The notes: generated from the letters alone by a model not told the origin. Positions 8,571 to 17,877 are shown, counted from the stretch's first letter. The stretch: 38,509 bases of DNA from Cytobacillus kochii (GCF_020171845.1 NZ_JAIVAM010000022.1:1-38509); one strand, 5' to 3'. Made by a program: numbers and translations.

Positions 8571-9524
8571 CTATTTCACAGCCTTTTGCACTGGTACCGG
8601 TGTAACATCGATAATCTTCTCAATCACTTGTTCTGCTTTGACCCCTTCAAATTTTGCTTCTGACTTGAGAATTAAGCGATGACTAAAGACCGCACTTGCT
8701 AAATATTGCACATCATCAGGGCGGACATAATCTCTTCCATGCATAAACGCATAGCTTTGTGATGCTTTCATTAAAGCAATAGACCCCCTAGGGCTAACAC
8801 CTAAATACACATGTTTATGGTTTCTTGTTTGCTCAGCCATATGAACAATATAGCTTTTAATGGAATGATCGACATACACCTCTTTCACTTTCGCCTGCAT
8901 GTCTCTCAGCTGTTCTAACTCCATTACTGGCTGTATTTCTTCTATAGGGAGTGCACTTTGAACGCGACTTAATAATTCAATCTCTTCTGTTCCTTCAGGA
9001 TAACCCATACGCATTTTTAACAGAAAACGGTCAAGCTGCGCTTCTGGGAGCGGGTAAGTTCCTTCATATTCAATCGGATTTTGTGTCGCCATAACAAAAA
9101 AAGGGCTACCTAATTGATGAGTCACTCCATCAATTGTTACACTCTTCTCCTCCATCCCTTCTAATAAGGCGGACTGTGTTTTAGGGGATGTCCGGTTGAT
9201 TTCATCTGCTAATATAATCTGACCCATTATTGGACCCGGGCGGAATTCAAATGCCATTTCTTTCGGATTATAAATTGAAACGCCTGTCACATCCGATGGT
9301 AATAAATCAGGGGTAAATTGAATTCTTCTAAAGTTCGCACCTAGCGATTTTGCCAGCGCTCGAACCATCATCGTCTTACCAACACCAGGCACATCTTCAA
9401 GTAACACATGACCACCAGATAATAAGGCAACCAAGCTCAATTCTGCCACTTCTCTTTTACCGATCATTACTTTATCTATATTAATGAGCACTTGCTCGAC
9501 AACCGGATTCATTTTATGATTCAT
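8571..9524 (-). CDS. yeaC: MoxR family AAA+ ATPase (YeaC type)
   Basis: 317 residues. Walker A (PGVGKT, residues 46-51), Walker B (IILADEINR), the sensor segment ATQNPIEYEGTYPLPEAQLDRF and a C-terminal lid ending in an SHRLILKSEAKFEGV segment are typical of MoxR proteins, which act as chaperone-like ATPases for VWA/DUF58 partners. The start is set at the ATG of MNHKMNPVVEQ, which has AGGAGG seven bases upstream. The frame remains open 11 codons further but has no ribosome binding site there. First gene of the yeaC-yeaD-yebA operon; its promoter must lie in 9540-9760, where I see only weak candidates. Confidence 0.92.
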   Translation of the reverse strand: MNHKMNPVVEQVLINIDKVMIGKREVAELSLVALLSGGHVLLEDVPGVGKTMMVRALAKSLGANFRRIQFTPDLLPSDVTGVSIYNPKEMAFEFRPGPIMGQIILADEINRTSPKTQSALLEGMEEKSVTIDGVTHQLGSPFFVMATQNPIEYEGTYPLPEAQLDRFLLKMRMGYPEGTEEIELLSRVQSALPIEEIQPVMELEQLRDMQAKVKEVYVDHSIKSYIVHMAEQTRNHKHVYLGVSPRGSIALMKASQSYAFMHGRDYVRPDDVQYLASAVFSHRLILKSEAKFEGVKAEQVIEKIIDVTPVPVQKAVK

Positions 9525-9964
9525 TGACCATCCTCCTGATTTTTTAATAAAGGGCATTCTTCTCCTTACTTATACTTCTATTCGCTAAATCTTGCTAAAT
9601 TCCTGTGAAATCTACCATTCTTCGCACAAATTCATCTTCTTTCTTCCTATGATTTAGGAAAAAAAAGAATAAAAATGAAGAAACATTTATATTTCTTATT
9701 TTATATGATTTAACACTTAAGATAAATCATTCAGACTCGGTTAAGTTGGCTTATAAATGGTTATATAAATGTTCATCCCTTCACAGTTACGACTAATCCC
9801 CCCTTTCCACATATCTTATATAGTTATAACGCTATTAAAGGAAAGGCGATGTTTAATCTGTGCACAAATAATTAATCTATTTAAACATGATCTTAACGTA
9901 AATAAAGTGATAAAATATCCTTTTCTTAACAAGGTATCCATCCGTTTTCAACATAAATGAGCCA
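9525..9964. other. Gap without a convincing gene
   Basis: AT-rich intergenic region upstream of the MoxR operon. It should contain the operon promoter. TATAAG on the minus strand near 9570 is a possible -10, but no good -35 accompanies it. I see no RNA gene or conserved structure. Confidence 0.5.
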
Positions 9965-10006
9965 TAAAAAAAAACGACATTCGCTCGGGAATGTCGTTTT
10001 TTTTTT
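9965..10006. terminator. Bidirectional intrinsic terminator
   Basis: AAAACGACATTC (9971-9982) and GAATGTCGTTTT (9989-10000) form a 12-bp stem with a 6-base loop. Long A and T runs on both sides make it an efficient terminator on either strand. It overlaps the stop codon of the transglutaminase lipoprotein gene by two bases. Confidence 0.93.
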
Positions 10007-11708
10007 AATAAGATATACCCGTACGATAATGGGTCTCCTCAAAAGAGGCTTGTTCCGGGTCAAAATAATCTTCGTTAAAGGCTGCCACAAAGGTATCATT
10101 TTCTACATAACCAGAACCCCAAGTAGGATCCATTGTTAGCCATTCACCATCCACCTTCACTTCTACCCAAGCATGGCGGCCACCGAGCGCCCCTCTAGTA
10201 AAACCAGAACCAGCATTACCTTCAACAAACCTTGCTTCCATGTCACTCGCCCTCAGCAAAGCAATGGCTAAGTAGGCATAGTCTTGACAAACACCTTTTT
10301 TCGTTTCCAATGCCTTTAAGGCACTGTCATCCCAATGAAAGTCATCTGTATTATACTTCTCCACATCATAAGCGATATGTTCGGCCACATAGTCATAAAT
10401 CGCCTTTGCTTTCTCACGGTCGCCTTCCACCCCTTGAAGCAGTTCTTCTGCTAAACTATTAATCTTCGGATGGTCGGACTGAACTCCACGAGACGGTAAC
10501 AAATCCCGGCGATCTTCACCGGTATTGTCCACCTGAAATTTAGCTACGCTATAAAAGCGAAAGGTATCACTATTTTCTTTCGTAATCTCAGGTACACTAA
10601 CCGTAATATCATAAGTACCTGGTCCAAACCTCAAATAAAAGGAATCGTCAAAGCGAAAATCCTGAACTGGAATCACATCTAATGCCGTATCCTCACCCTT
10701 TTTACTCGATACATAAAGGTGTGTTGTCTCACTCGCTAATTCAGCTTCAGGTTGAATCATTCCACTGATGGTATAATCACCACTCGATTCATCTCCACTG
10801 TATGCAGGCGTTTCTAAAGTTACCCCTCGTTCATTATAAAGGCTAGAGTACTCGATTGGCTCCATCGTTTGCTGAGATGTATTATTCACCATGAGAGTCG
10901 TAGCCGTTTGATAATAATTCTCTCGGTCACCATCCGGTACCATGACTTCCACTTTATGCAAGCCTTCTCCATAAAAGAGGGGCACCTCATAATCGAATTG
11001 GTGCTCTTGATTAACGGCGAGTACATGATTCCAATTATCCGTTCCCTTCGACACGCGAAGCATTACTGTATCTTCCTCATCCAATCCTTCTGCCACACCT
11101 TTTAATGGGAAAACTTCTTCTGCTTCAAAGAAGCTTGTATCCAACCCTAACGAAAGTCCTACTTCTTGACCATATGGTGTATACGTCACATCTCTCTTCA
11201 CATCCGGATTCACATTATGAACAGTAAACCGTGCTGTATCATAATAATAATTCTCCCGCTCATCATCGGGTAATTGTACCTTTATATGATACGTACCTTC
11301 GCCATTAAAAAACTGAATATCCTGCTTGATTTGACCCTCTTTTATAGGCGCATAATATTCATGCTCTCTTCCGGCAACCCCGTCTTCCTCTGCCGTCACA
11401 CTAATCCAAGCATAACCAGACTTCAATCCTCGATAATCCTCAATGCTCCCCTCAATCGTCACCGTACCATTCGCCGCAAACTCCCGGTACTCCGGCGAAT
11501 CAAACGTTGCACCAATTTCATCACTATACGTCGTTAATGTCAAAGGCTCTAGCTCTAACTCCTTATTCTTTTCTTCCACTAACTGTTCATACGGATCAAC
11601 CTGCTTTTTCACTTCTTCGCTACTCACGGCTCCCTTATCATTACAGCCAATCAGCAACATACCTGCCATCACAAGTAATATAGGAAACAACGAAACTCGT
11701 TTTAACAT
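10005..11708 (-). CDS. Transglutaminase-like lipoprotein
   Basis: 567 residues. A lipoprotein signal peptide ends in the lipobox LIGC (Cys22), so the protein should be anchored on the outer face of the membrane. Residues 55-395 hold three or more beta-sandwich-like repeats of about 110 residues. Their recurring turns are FNGEGTYHIKVQLPD, FYGEGLHKVEVMVPD and FGPGTYDITVSVPE, each followed by a YY-x-TA-x-F-x-V-x-N strand. The C-terminal transglutaminase/cysteine-protease fold has Cys474 (KGVCQDYAYLA), His512 (GRHAWVEV) and Asp527 (MDPTWG), the complete triad. The start is the ATG with AAGGAGG five bases upstream; an in-frame extension of 20 codons upstream is not supported. Substrate unknown; cell-wall or surface protein processing is plausible. 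It stands alone, ending at the strong terminator. Confidence 0.85.
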   Translation of the reverse strand: MLKRVSLFPILLVMAGMLLIGCNDKGAVSSEEVKKQVDPYEQLVEEKNKELELEPLTLTTYSDEIGATFDSPEYREFAANGTVTIEGSIEDYRGLKSGYAWISVTAEEDGVAGREHEYYAPIKEGQIKQDIQFFNGEGTYHIKVQLPDDERENYYYDTARFTVHNVNPDVKRDVTYTPYGQEVGLSLGLDTSFFEAEEVFPLKGVAEGLDEEDTVMLRVSKGTDNWNHVLAVNQEHQFDYEVPLFYGEGLHKVEVMVPDGDRENYYQTATTLMVNNTSQQTMEPIEYSSLYNERGVTLETPAYSGDESSGDYTISGMIQPEAELASETTHLYVSSKKGEDTALDVIPVQDFRFDDSFYLRFGPGTYDITVSVPEITKENSDTFRFYSVAKFQVDNTGEDRRDLLPSRGVQSDHPKINSLAEELLQGVEGDREKAKAIYDYVAEHIAYDVEKYNTDDFHWDDSALKALETKKGVCQDYAYLAIALLRASDMEARFVEGNAGSGFTRGALGGRHAWVEVKVDGEWLTMDPTWGSGYVENDTFVAAFNEDYFDPEQASFEETHYRTGISY

Positions 11709-12157
11709 GTTAACCTCCTTACGAACCCTAATTATCAAACATATCATTACAAAAATCAGTTCAATCATACTTACGATACAAAAGGTAAAAAGTTTCTCTA
11801 TCCAATTACCCCTTTTTCACACTTTTACCACTATATGAATAACAATAAAAGATTTTCCTTTGCTTTACAAAAGGAGAAAGGAGTAAATGTGGATATTGGG
11901 GGTTGATTCTTGGAGGTAGATGGTTTGGGATTGGCAAATATCAATTGATAATATTGTCAGCTATTACCTTGGTTCAAAACACTTTACCCAAGGGAATGAA
12001 ACTGGAAAACACTATGAACTTATTATTCAACACTAACACCCCTAGGTATTACAAAAAAAAGCATCGGAGAGAGTCTGCAGGGTTATTCTCTTATTAGTTA
12101 GCATGAGAACTTCCTTCCTTTGGCTTGGGTTTGGTCGAAGTCGAGTTAGTCTCAACA
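11709..12157. other. Gap without a convincing gene
   Basis: This region separates the lipoprotein start from the 3' end of the next minus-strand gene. The lipoprotein promoter should be here (GATAAT on the minus strand about 25 bases before its ribosome binding site is a candidate -10). A short plus-strand frame (11903-12097) has no family resemblance or good start and I do not accept it. Confidence 0.5.
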
Positions 12158-13012
12158 TTATTGTGGGTTTCTTAGTAAAGGTAATATCTTTTTATTAAAA
12201 TCTCGCTTAGCAATCTCTTCCCTATTATTTGCTAATGATTGTTTTATATTTTGATGATCGATAGAAAGTTTCTTTCCTCTCTCATCTAATTCAAAGGTAG
12301 CCATGGACTTCTTTAAATTTGTTTCCACTGTTGATAACCATGCCTTTATTAAAGCTTTAATTGTAGATTTATCTTTAGACGGAACACCTAGACCCTTTGT
12401 GGATAACAATTGACTTAATTCTTTATAAGGACCTTTTAATGCTCGCTCTCCTATTCCGAATGTATACATTAATGTGCCATACTTTCCAAATTCATCCTGT
12501 AATCTTACTAAGTAGTTAGTATCAAAATATCCAGATCCCCTAGTTACTTTTCTTTGCATTTCCCCAATATTATAATAAATCTCTTTAATTTTCTCTGGTC
12601 TTTTTGCTGCTTCTTTATTATGTTCAATCATTTGATCCAATTGTTCTTTCAATTGGGGATTACTCTTAATAATCCTATCTCGATTTTTCTCTAAAAGTTG
12701 ATACATTTTTTCATACGTACTCATACCTTTTTTCATTTGAGGACCTATTCCGTTAATCGTATTATGCATTAGCGTATTATATAACATTAAGTAGTAAGCT
12801 GGTACTTTCACATCCTCAAACGAGGGTACGTCACCATTGCTATCTAAGATTAAATAACCTGATAGCTTACCAGTAATTCTGGAGTAATCTACTACATAGA
12901 AATACACCTCTTCATATAGAAAGGCGAAATTCCACATATCCCATTTTTCTAGAAACCTTTTATATTGATTGATATTCTTTTTGTGAGTCGAATTGGGAGT
13001 TACGTCTATCAA
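12158..13012 (-). CDS. Conserved protein of unknown function, paralog 1
   Basis: 284 residues, start TTG with AAGGAGA nine bases upstream. I do not recognise the family. It has no signal peptide or membrane helix and should be cytoplasmic. It is clearly paralogous along its whole length to the 284-residue protein at 15099-15953. Shared features are the N-terminal HKK-x-I and EKW-x-MW-x-FAF motif, the ITGK-x-x-GYLILD-x-NG-x-VPS segment near residue 50, a KRP-x-KI helix followed by M-QR-x-x-TRG-x-GYF near residue 150, and the C-terminal EEIAKRDF-x-x-x-ILP-x-x-RNP. The middle is helical and charged. A decayed third copy lies directly upstream (13038-13250). The copies flank a VWA lipoprotein gene, which suggests a shared role, but no function can be assigned. 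Confidence 0.8.
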   Translation of the reverse strand: MIDVTPNSTHKKNINQYKRFLEKWDMWNFAFLYEEVYFYVVDYSRITGKLSGYLILDSNGDVPSFEDVKVPAYYLMLYNTLMHNTINGIGPQMKKGMSTYEKMYQLLEKNRDRIIKSNPQLKEQLDQMIEHNKEAAKRPEKIKEIYYNIGEMQRKVTRGSGYFDTNYLVRLQDEFGKYGTLMYTFGIGERALKGPYKELSQLLSTKGLGVPSKDKSTIKALIKAWLSTVETNLKKSMATFELDERGKKLSIDHQNIKQSLANNREEIAKRDFNKKILPLLRNPQ

Positions 13013-13037
13013 TGTGTTACATCTCCTTGTTGATTAT

Positions 13038-13250
13038 GCAATTGGATACACTGCCTAGACTCATCACAATCTCTCTAATTTCTTCCGGTCTTTTCGTCCC
13101 TTCTTTACTTTTTTTGACTAATGGCATCAATAGTTAATTCCATTTGAGGGTTCTCTTTAAGAATATGAAAATTTATTAGCTTTAAAGACTTCATACATCA
13201 CTTCATATGTTTTAATTACTGGTTATACCTTTTTATCTAAATTGTTGATT
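13038..13250 (-). pseudogene. Decayed fragment of a third paralog of the 284-residue family
   Basis: Reading the minus strand in shifting frames gives peptides that match the middle of the protein at 15099-15953: TYEVMYEV (versus PYEEMYEV), ILKENPQMELTIDAISQ (versus ILKEKPLLESSINSIIEQ) and KEGTKRPEEIREIVMSLG (versus REGMKRPVKIRDIVMKLG). The frames are separated by stops and at least two frameshifts, and both ends of the gene are missing. It lies between the VWA lipoprotein gene and paralog 1 and shows past duplication and loss in this cassette. Confidence 0.75.
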
Positions 13251-13296
13251 CTACCTTTACTTTACTGGTTTCTTGATATTTATATATCCCATCTGA

Positions 13297-14676
13297 TTAA
13301 TTTGGTATATTTTCATCATATAACTTATCAATTTCATCTAAAGTTTCATCTAGATTCTCATATGATAAATCAATTAATACATCATTCAACATGTTTATAG
13401 AAGCATGATGGCTCTTATAAAACTCTTTAACAGATGAAATCATTTTATCTACCTGTTCCTTGGTAAGTTTATTATTATTCTGTAATTCATAAATTGATTG
13501 CATAATCATGTCTTCTTCTTTAAATAATTTAGCTTTCCATTCATTTTCCAGACTAATAATTCCCATTATTTCTTCGTTAGACTTTGAAATTGCACTTATT
13601 TTTTCACCACTACTCCACTTAATCCATTTCAGAGTATCATTTACTGTCTTACTTAATTCATCATTAAGCTGGTTTTGGTTATTTACATTTACATAGCTAC
13701 CATCTGCTGCCTTGGCGATGTCTTTCAGTTGCTGTTCATCTTTACTGGCTAAATCAAATCCAATGACATTAACCACCGGTGAGATTCCCGAATCTTTTAA
13801 TTCTTTCGCAGCTGCTACCGGATCGCCATCACATGTCTCAATTCCGTCACTGACAATATAGACAACGTTTTTATGCTCTTTTCCAGAGTACTTTGATAGA
13901 TCCTCTTTCGCTTCCTTAATCGACTGAGCTAGCGGTGTCCATCCTGCTGGTTCAAAAGAATTAAGTGCAGAGGACAATTCTGACTCATTATATGTTTGCG
14001 ATTCATATACTAACTCATTGGCAGCACAAGACATTTTCTTATCTTCATCTGAACCCGACCCCTCATGGCCATACACTCTTAAACTTAAATTCACATCTTC
14101 CGGTAATGTGGATGCAAACTTCTCTATTGATTCTTTAGCTAAATCCATCCTTGTTTTAGAACCCATATAATTTGCCATACTTCCACTGGCGTCCAATACA
14201 ATTTCTACATTATATTGTTCTTTAGATGCTAATTCTTCGGCTTCCTCAGGCTTGTTTAAACTGCTTTCTTCAATAGAAACTTTCGGGTCTTCGTATGGCA
14301 TCTTAAATACTGAATACAAATAGTTTGTCAAGTTCTGTAATTCCTCATGACTTGCATCCTCTGGTAAAGCAGGAATATCTTTTAAGATCGCCTCTATCCG
14401 CTCATCAGCAAACATGATATCCTCAACACCTAACACACCAATAGGATATTCAACAACTTCTTCAATACTTTTAGGCAGTTCTCTCACAACTAATTCTTCA
14501 TAATCTACGTCTTCCACTGATTCATTTTCTTCGTCCGATTTTTGTTGCTCCTCTGCTACTTCCGCTCCTGCTTTCTTTTGGTCATCTTCTTTTTGATTAC
14601 TCGCCTCTTTTTCTGCTGAACAGGCGGCCAAGAGAATGAAAAGAACTAGGAGGTAGAGTATGGAACGATTTTTCAT
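13297..14676 (-). CDS. VWA-domain lipoprotein
   Basis: 459 residues. The signal peptide ends with lipobox LAAC (Cys19), followed by a long acidic, low-complexity linker to about residue 60. A von Willebrand factor A domain spans about 155-340 with a complete metal site: DASGS (162-166), Thr247 in GWTPLAQ and Asp277 in VSDGIETCDGD. The C-terminal ~100 residues are helical. The layout resembles the B. subtilis VWA lipoproteins YwmC/YwmD. VWA domains bind partner proteins through the bound metal; the partner is unknown. The ATG has GGAGGA seven bases upstream. It lies between two genes of an unrecognised paralogous family and follows a small membrane protein gene on the same strand, so the group may work together. 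Confidence 0.85.
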   Translation of the reverse strand: MKNRSILYLLVLFILLAACSAEKEASNQKEDDQKKAGAEVAEEQQKSDEENESVEDVDYEELVVRELPKSIEEVVEYPIGVLGVEDIMFADERIEAILKDIPALPEDASHEELQNLTNYLYSVFKMPYEDPKVSIEESSLNKPEEAEELASKEQYNVEIVLDASGSMANYMGSKTRMDLAKESIEKFASTLPEDVNLSLRVYGHEGSGSDEDKKMSCAANELVYESQTYNESELSSALNSFEPAGWTPLAQSIKEAKEDLSKYSGKEHKNVVYIVSDGIETCDGDPVAAAKELKDSGISPVVNVIGFDLASKDEQQLKDIAKAADGSYVNVNNQNQLNDELSKTVNDTLKWIKWSSGEKISAISKSNEEIMGIISLENEWKAKLFKEEDMIMQSIYELQNNNKLTKEQVDKMISSVKEFYKSHHASINMLNDVLIDLSYENLDETLDEIDKLYDENIPN

Positions 14677-14733
14677 GGTTGAATCCTCCAGATATATATT
14701 GTTAGATAAGACAATCGATAGATTTTACTATCT

Positions 14734-14755
14734 GCCATTTTCTTCGCAAAATGGC
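14734..14755. repeat. Hairpin between the small membrane protein and VWA genes
   Basis: GCCATTTT and AAAATGGC form an 8-bp stem with a 6-base loop. No T run follows on the minus strand, so it may be an RNA-processing or stabilising element rather than a terminator. Confidence 0.4.
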
Positions 14756-14783
14756 CATATCTCTTTAGATATAGCATTTACTT

Positions 14784-14990
14784 CTATACGCTTTCTGTTT
14801 CTTCCCTTCTGATAGTATTCAAATGATTTTTACGCATAAAAGGCAGAGCAATAGCCACTACCGTTGCGGCTATTGGAAAACGATCACCTGAAAGTAACCA
14901 TTCAAAAAATGAAATGGGAACGAAGAGGATGTAGACAAATAGCATAATAAATAAATAGATTCTTTTCCATTTGCGTTCTTTCTTTGACAT
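14784..14990 (-). CDS. Small two-helix membrane protein
   Basis: 68 residues with two hydrophobic segments (about 10-30 and 38-52) separated by WLLSGDRFP. Basic residues (KKERKWKR) precede the first helix and MRKNH follows the second, which predicts both ends in the cytoplasm. The ATG has AGGAGGA eight bases upstream, supporting real translation. Family not recognised. It precedes the VWA lipoprotein gene by about 110 bases on the same strand and may be cotranscribed with it. Confidence 0.75.
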   Translation of the reverse strand: MSKKERKWKRIYLFIMLFVYILFVPISFFEWLLSGDRFPIAATVVAIALPFMRKNHLNTIRREETESV

Positions 14991-15098
14991 TATAAATATC
15001 CTCCTGATATAGATCCTAAAATTTTGTATCGTGTGAAATAGTAAAAAATAAAAGCCATTTGATGGATAAACAGGGAAATATTTTTTTAGTTTTCCTAT

Positions 15099-15953
15099 TT
15101 ATTTTGGATTTCTCATAATAGGTAAAATTAGTCGCTTAAAATCCCTTTTCGCAATTTCCTCACTGGATTTCGATATAGAATGTTTAATATTGGTTAAATC
15201 AATGGGAATTTTATTTCCTCGATCATCTAATTCAAAAGAACTGATAGATTTCTTCAATACTCTGTCAAATGAAGATAACCATGCACCCAGTATACCAATA
15301 ATCTTCTTTTTTCCACTTGCTGGTAACCCCATTTCTTGCAAAGAAACAACTGTTCTTAATTCTTCATAGACAGGTTTTAGTTCTTCTTCTCTTTTTATAA
15401 AGGTATAAATTATTTCTGCATATTTTCCATATTCTTCTTCAAATCTATTTAAAAAGGCTATTTCAAAATAACCTGTACCTCTTGTTATCTCTCTTTGCAT
15501 ATTACCCAACTTCATTACAATATCTCGAATCTTTACTGGCCTCTTCATGCCTTCTCTACTCTGTTCTATAATCGAATTTATAGAGCTTTCCAATAAAGGT
15601 TTCTCTTTAAGAATATAATCTTTGTATGCCATTAGCACTTCATACATCTCTTCATATGGTTTCATACTTTTCTTCATTTGAATAACCATCTCTGTCACAG
15701 CATTATTCACTTTTGTGTTATAGAGAACTAAATTATATGAAGGAATTTTGGCTTCATCTAACGATGGAACATTGCCATTTTGATCGAGTATTAAATAACC
15801 AGTTACTTTACCGGTTATTTGCATATAAGCAACTATGAAATAATAATCACGCCCTTGCTTAAATGCGAACTCCCACATATTCCATTTTTCAAATAAACGT
15901 TTATGAGCCTTGATGCTTTTTTTATGATTTTTTGTTGGTTTCACGTTAATCAT
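15099..15953 (-). CDS. Conserved protein of unknown function, paralog 2
   Basis: 284 residues, ATG with AAGGGG seven bases upstream. Paralog of the protein at 12158-13012, with the same length, the same N-terminal EKW-x-MW-x-FAF motif and the same C-terminal EEIAKRDF...ILP-x-x-RNP. Between about residues 85 and 200 it is helical and rich in charged residues (MKKSMKPYEEMYEVL, then GNMQREITRGTGYF). No signal peptide, membrane helix or recognisable catalytic motif. It is the upstream-most gene of the cassette that includes the small membrane protein, the VWA lipoprotein, the decayed copy and paralog 1. A stress or phage-related role is possible for such duplicating accessory families, but nothing in the sequence proves it. 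Confidence 0.8.
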   Translation of the reverse strand: MINVKPTKNHKKSIKAHKRLFEKWNMWEFAFKQGRDYYFIVAYMQITGKVTGYLILDQNGNVPSLDEAKIPSYNLVLYNTKVNNAVTEMVIQMKKSMKPYEEMYEVLMAYKDYILKEKPLLESSINSIIEQSREGMKRPVKIRDIVMKLGNMQREITRGTGYFEIAFLNRFEEEYGKYAEIIYTFIKREEELKPVYEELRTVVSLQEMGLPASGKKKIIGILGAWLSSFDRVLKKSISSFELDDRGNKIPIDLTNIKHSISKSSEEIAKRDFKRLILPIMRNPK

Positions 15954-16715
15954 TTCAATACCCCTTTATAAAAGACAAAGCATACTTACCGATGCATTCA
16001 ACAAAAGAAACATCTTGTATCTTCAAAGTAAGAGACATCAAATAAAATTCACTTAGATCTCACCATTATGCTTCCTCTCCCATATATTTTCATTTTCTAT
16101 AATTAAGTAATATTTGGAAAATAATTCATTACTTTTTACCTTGATTAAAGAGATTTAAACATGATAAATTTGAAAATTTTTCTTTATTACTGTTATATAT
16201 TTACTAACACGGCTTTAAATTTCCGTCAAATTCATTATCGTCGATGTCGAATTTTGTCTGTGATTTTTGTACTAACTTTCCCTCAATTTCGAGATTTTTT
16301 ATGTGAGGTTAGACGGGCAAGCGTACAGGCGCATAGAAACAATTCCAATTACCTAAAGGCGAATAATAATCAAATATATATTTTTATAGTTCTTTAGAAT
16401 TATTTTGTAAGCAAACGTCGTTTTTATTTAAAATATACTCATATATATGCTAAAAATCTTTTCTTAAAAATCCCAACCCTTCACTCAGAGTAATTTTCCA
16501 CTCGATGTGTTTTAATCTCTTCAAATGGATAATAAAACGCATAAAAAATATCGGTTTTTTTTGTAATTCAATGGAATACTTAATTATCTATTAATCGGCA
16601 TTATTTTATTGAAATAATATCTATCTTCTATAGACTCTATAATACTTAAGATATTTCTAGGATGAACTGTTTAATTATACGGAAAACTGTTGACATAGTT
16701 CGACAACGATTTCAT
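15954..16715. other. Gap without a convincing gene
   Basis: About 760 AT-rich bases. A promoter for the 284-residue gene should be near 15990-16060 (TTTGAT, 17 bases, TACAAG on the minus strand is a weak candidate). The frame at 16161-16397 (plus) has no ribosome binding site or family resemblance. A GC-richer patch at about 16210-16340 may be old coding or mobile-element debris that I cannot identify. Confidence 0.45.
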
Positions 16716-16749
16716 ATAAAAAGAGGTGTAGCTTAGTAACTACACCTCT
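16716..16749 (-). terminator. Terminator of the ABC substrate-binding protein gene
   Basis: On the minus strand AGAGGTGTAG pairs with CTACACCTCT around an 8-base loop and is followed by TTTTTATAT. It starts 15 bases after the stop codon. Confidence 0.9.
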
Positions 16750-16764
16750 CTTACATGACTAAAA

Positions 16765-17775
16765 TTATTCACCTATGACTTTAGCCCCCTCTAATAGTTC
16801 ATCTGTCAATTCAACACCTTGTTTCTCGGCAGCCGATTTATTAACGATTAATTCCAAGTTATCTGGGAATCCGACGGGGATGTCCCCGGGATTCTTCCCA
16901 TTTAATATTTCGATAGCCATTTCACCTGTTTTATAACCGAGATCATGGTATTCAAAGCCATAAGAAGAGAATGTGCCTCTTTCAACTGAATCACTTTCAC
17001 CAACAAATGTGGGGATTTTTTCTTTATTAGCTACTGTGATAACTGATTCTAAAGCCGAAACAACGGTATTGTCTTTTGGAATATAAAAGACATCGGAGCG
17101 ATCGACAAGTGACTCTGCCGCTTGTTTGACTTCTGAACTGGTAGAAATCGCTGTTAGGGCATACTCAAGCCCATTCTCTTCTAGCGCCTTTTTAGCATTT
17201 TCAACGTTTACAATTGAATTGGCTTCCCCATCGTTATAAATAATTCCGACCGTTTTCGCTTCTGGGACAAACTTTTTAATAGAAGCGATTGTATTTTTTA
17301 TCGCATCAGGGTGAGTATCAGATGTGCCTGTTACATTTTCACCTGGATTGTCCAAATCTTTTACAAGATCTGCACTGAGTGGATCAGTAATTCCTGTAAA
17401 TAATATGGGGATATCTTTTGTTGATTGTACTACTGACTGAGCACTAGCAGTTGCAATTGCAAGAATTAAATCATTATCGCCATTAACCAAATTTTGCGCA
17501 ATGGACATATTATTATTAGCATCACCTTGTGCATTCTGATAATCCAATTCTAATTTCTTTCCCTCTTCATAACCCGCATCCTTTAAGGCAGCAATAAAGC
17601 CTTCTCTCGCTGCATCTAATGAAGGATGCTCAACAATCTGTGTAATGCCAATCTTAACAACTTCTTGCTCTTTTTCATTGCCTTCACTGCCGCTTGCTTC
17701 ATCAGCACCTGAAGAACCGCATGCACCAAGAAGCAGCATTGAACTACCAATCAAACCTGCCAATAATTTCCTCAT
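16765..17775 (-). CDS. ABC transporter substrate-binding lipoprotein (ABC_sub_bind / TrpX-like)
   Basis: 336 residues. Lipoprotein signal with LGAC lipobox (Cys19). The mature protein starts after a Ser/Glu-rich linker with VVKIGITQIVEHPSLDAAREGF, and continues with DYQNAQGDANNN, LILAIATASAQSVVQST and IPILFTGITDPLSADLV. This is the ABC_sub_bind family (PF04392), which includes TrpX-type proteins thought to bind aromatic amino acids; the ligand here is not certain. The gene stands alone with its own promoter and terminator. The usual adjacent permease and ATPase genes are absent, so it must use a transporter encoded elsewhere or be an orphan. I looked for a T-box leader, sometimes found with TrpX genes, and did not see one. 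Confidence 0.88.
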   Translation of the reverse strand: MRKLLAGLIGSSMLLLGACGSSGADEASGSEGNEKEQEVVKIGITQIVEHPSLDAAREGFIAALKDAGYEEGKKLELDYQNAQGDANNNMSIAQNLVNGDNDLILAIATASAQSVVQSTKDIPILFTGITDPLSADLVKDLDNPGENVTGTSDTHPDAIKNTIASIKKFVPEAKTVGIIYNDGEANSIVNVENAKKALEENGLEYALTAISTSSEVKQAAESLVDRSDVFYIPKDNTVVSALESVITVANKEKIPTFVGESDSVERGTFSSYGFEYHDLGYKTGEMAIEILNGKNPGDIPVGFPDNLELIVNKSAAEKQGVELTDELLEGAKVIGE

Positions 17776-17849
17776 AACCTACTACCCCCACTTGATAACT
17801 TTTTTAATATTTCGATAATAACACTCTTTCTTGATTTAAAGCAATAAAC

Positions 17850-17877
17850 TTTATAACGATATTTCTTTTTATCACAA
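17850..17877 (-). promoter_or_regulatory. Candidate promoter of the substrate-binding protein gene
   Basis: The minus strand has TTGTGA, a 16-base spacer and TATAAA, about 75 bases before the start codon. The match to the sigma-A consensus is fair. Confidence 0.5.

Noticed and set aside
11903..12097. 64-codon plus-strand frame
   Set aside because: No recognisable protein features; it lies in a spacer between minus-strand genes.
16161..16397. 78-codon plus-strand frame in the 16 kb gap
   Set aside because: No ribosome binding site and no family resemblance, though the local base composition may hint at old debris.
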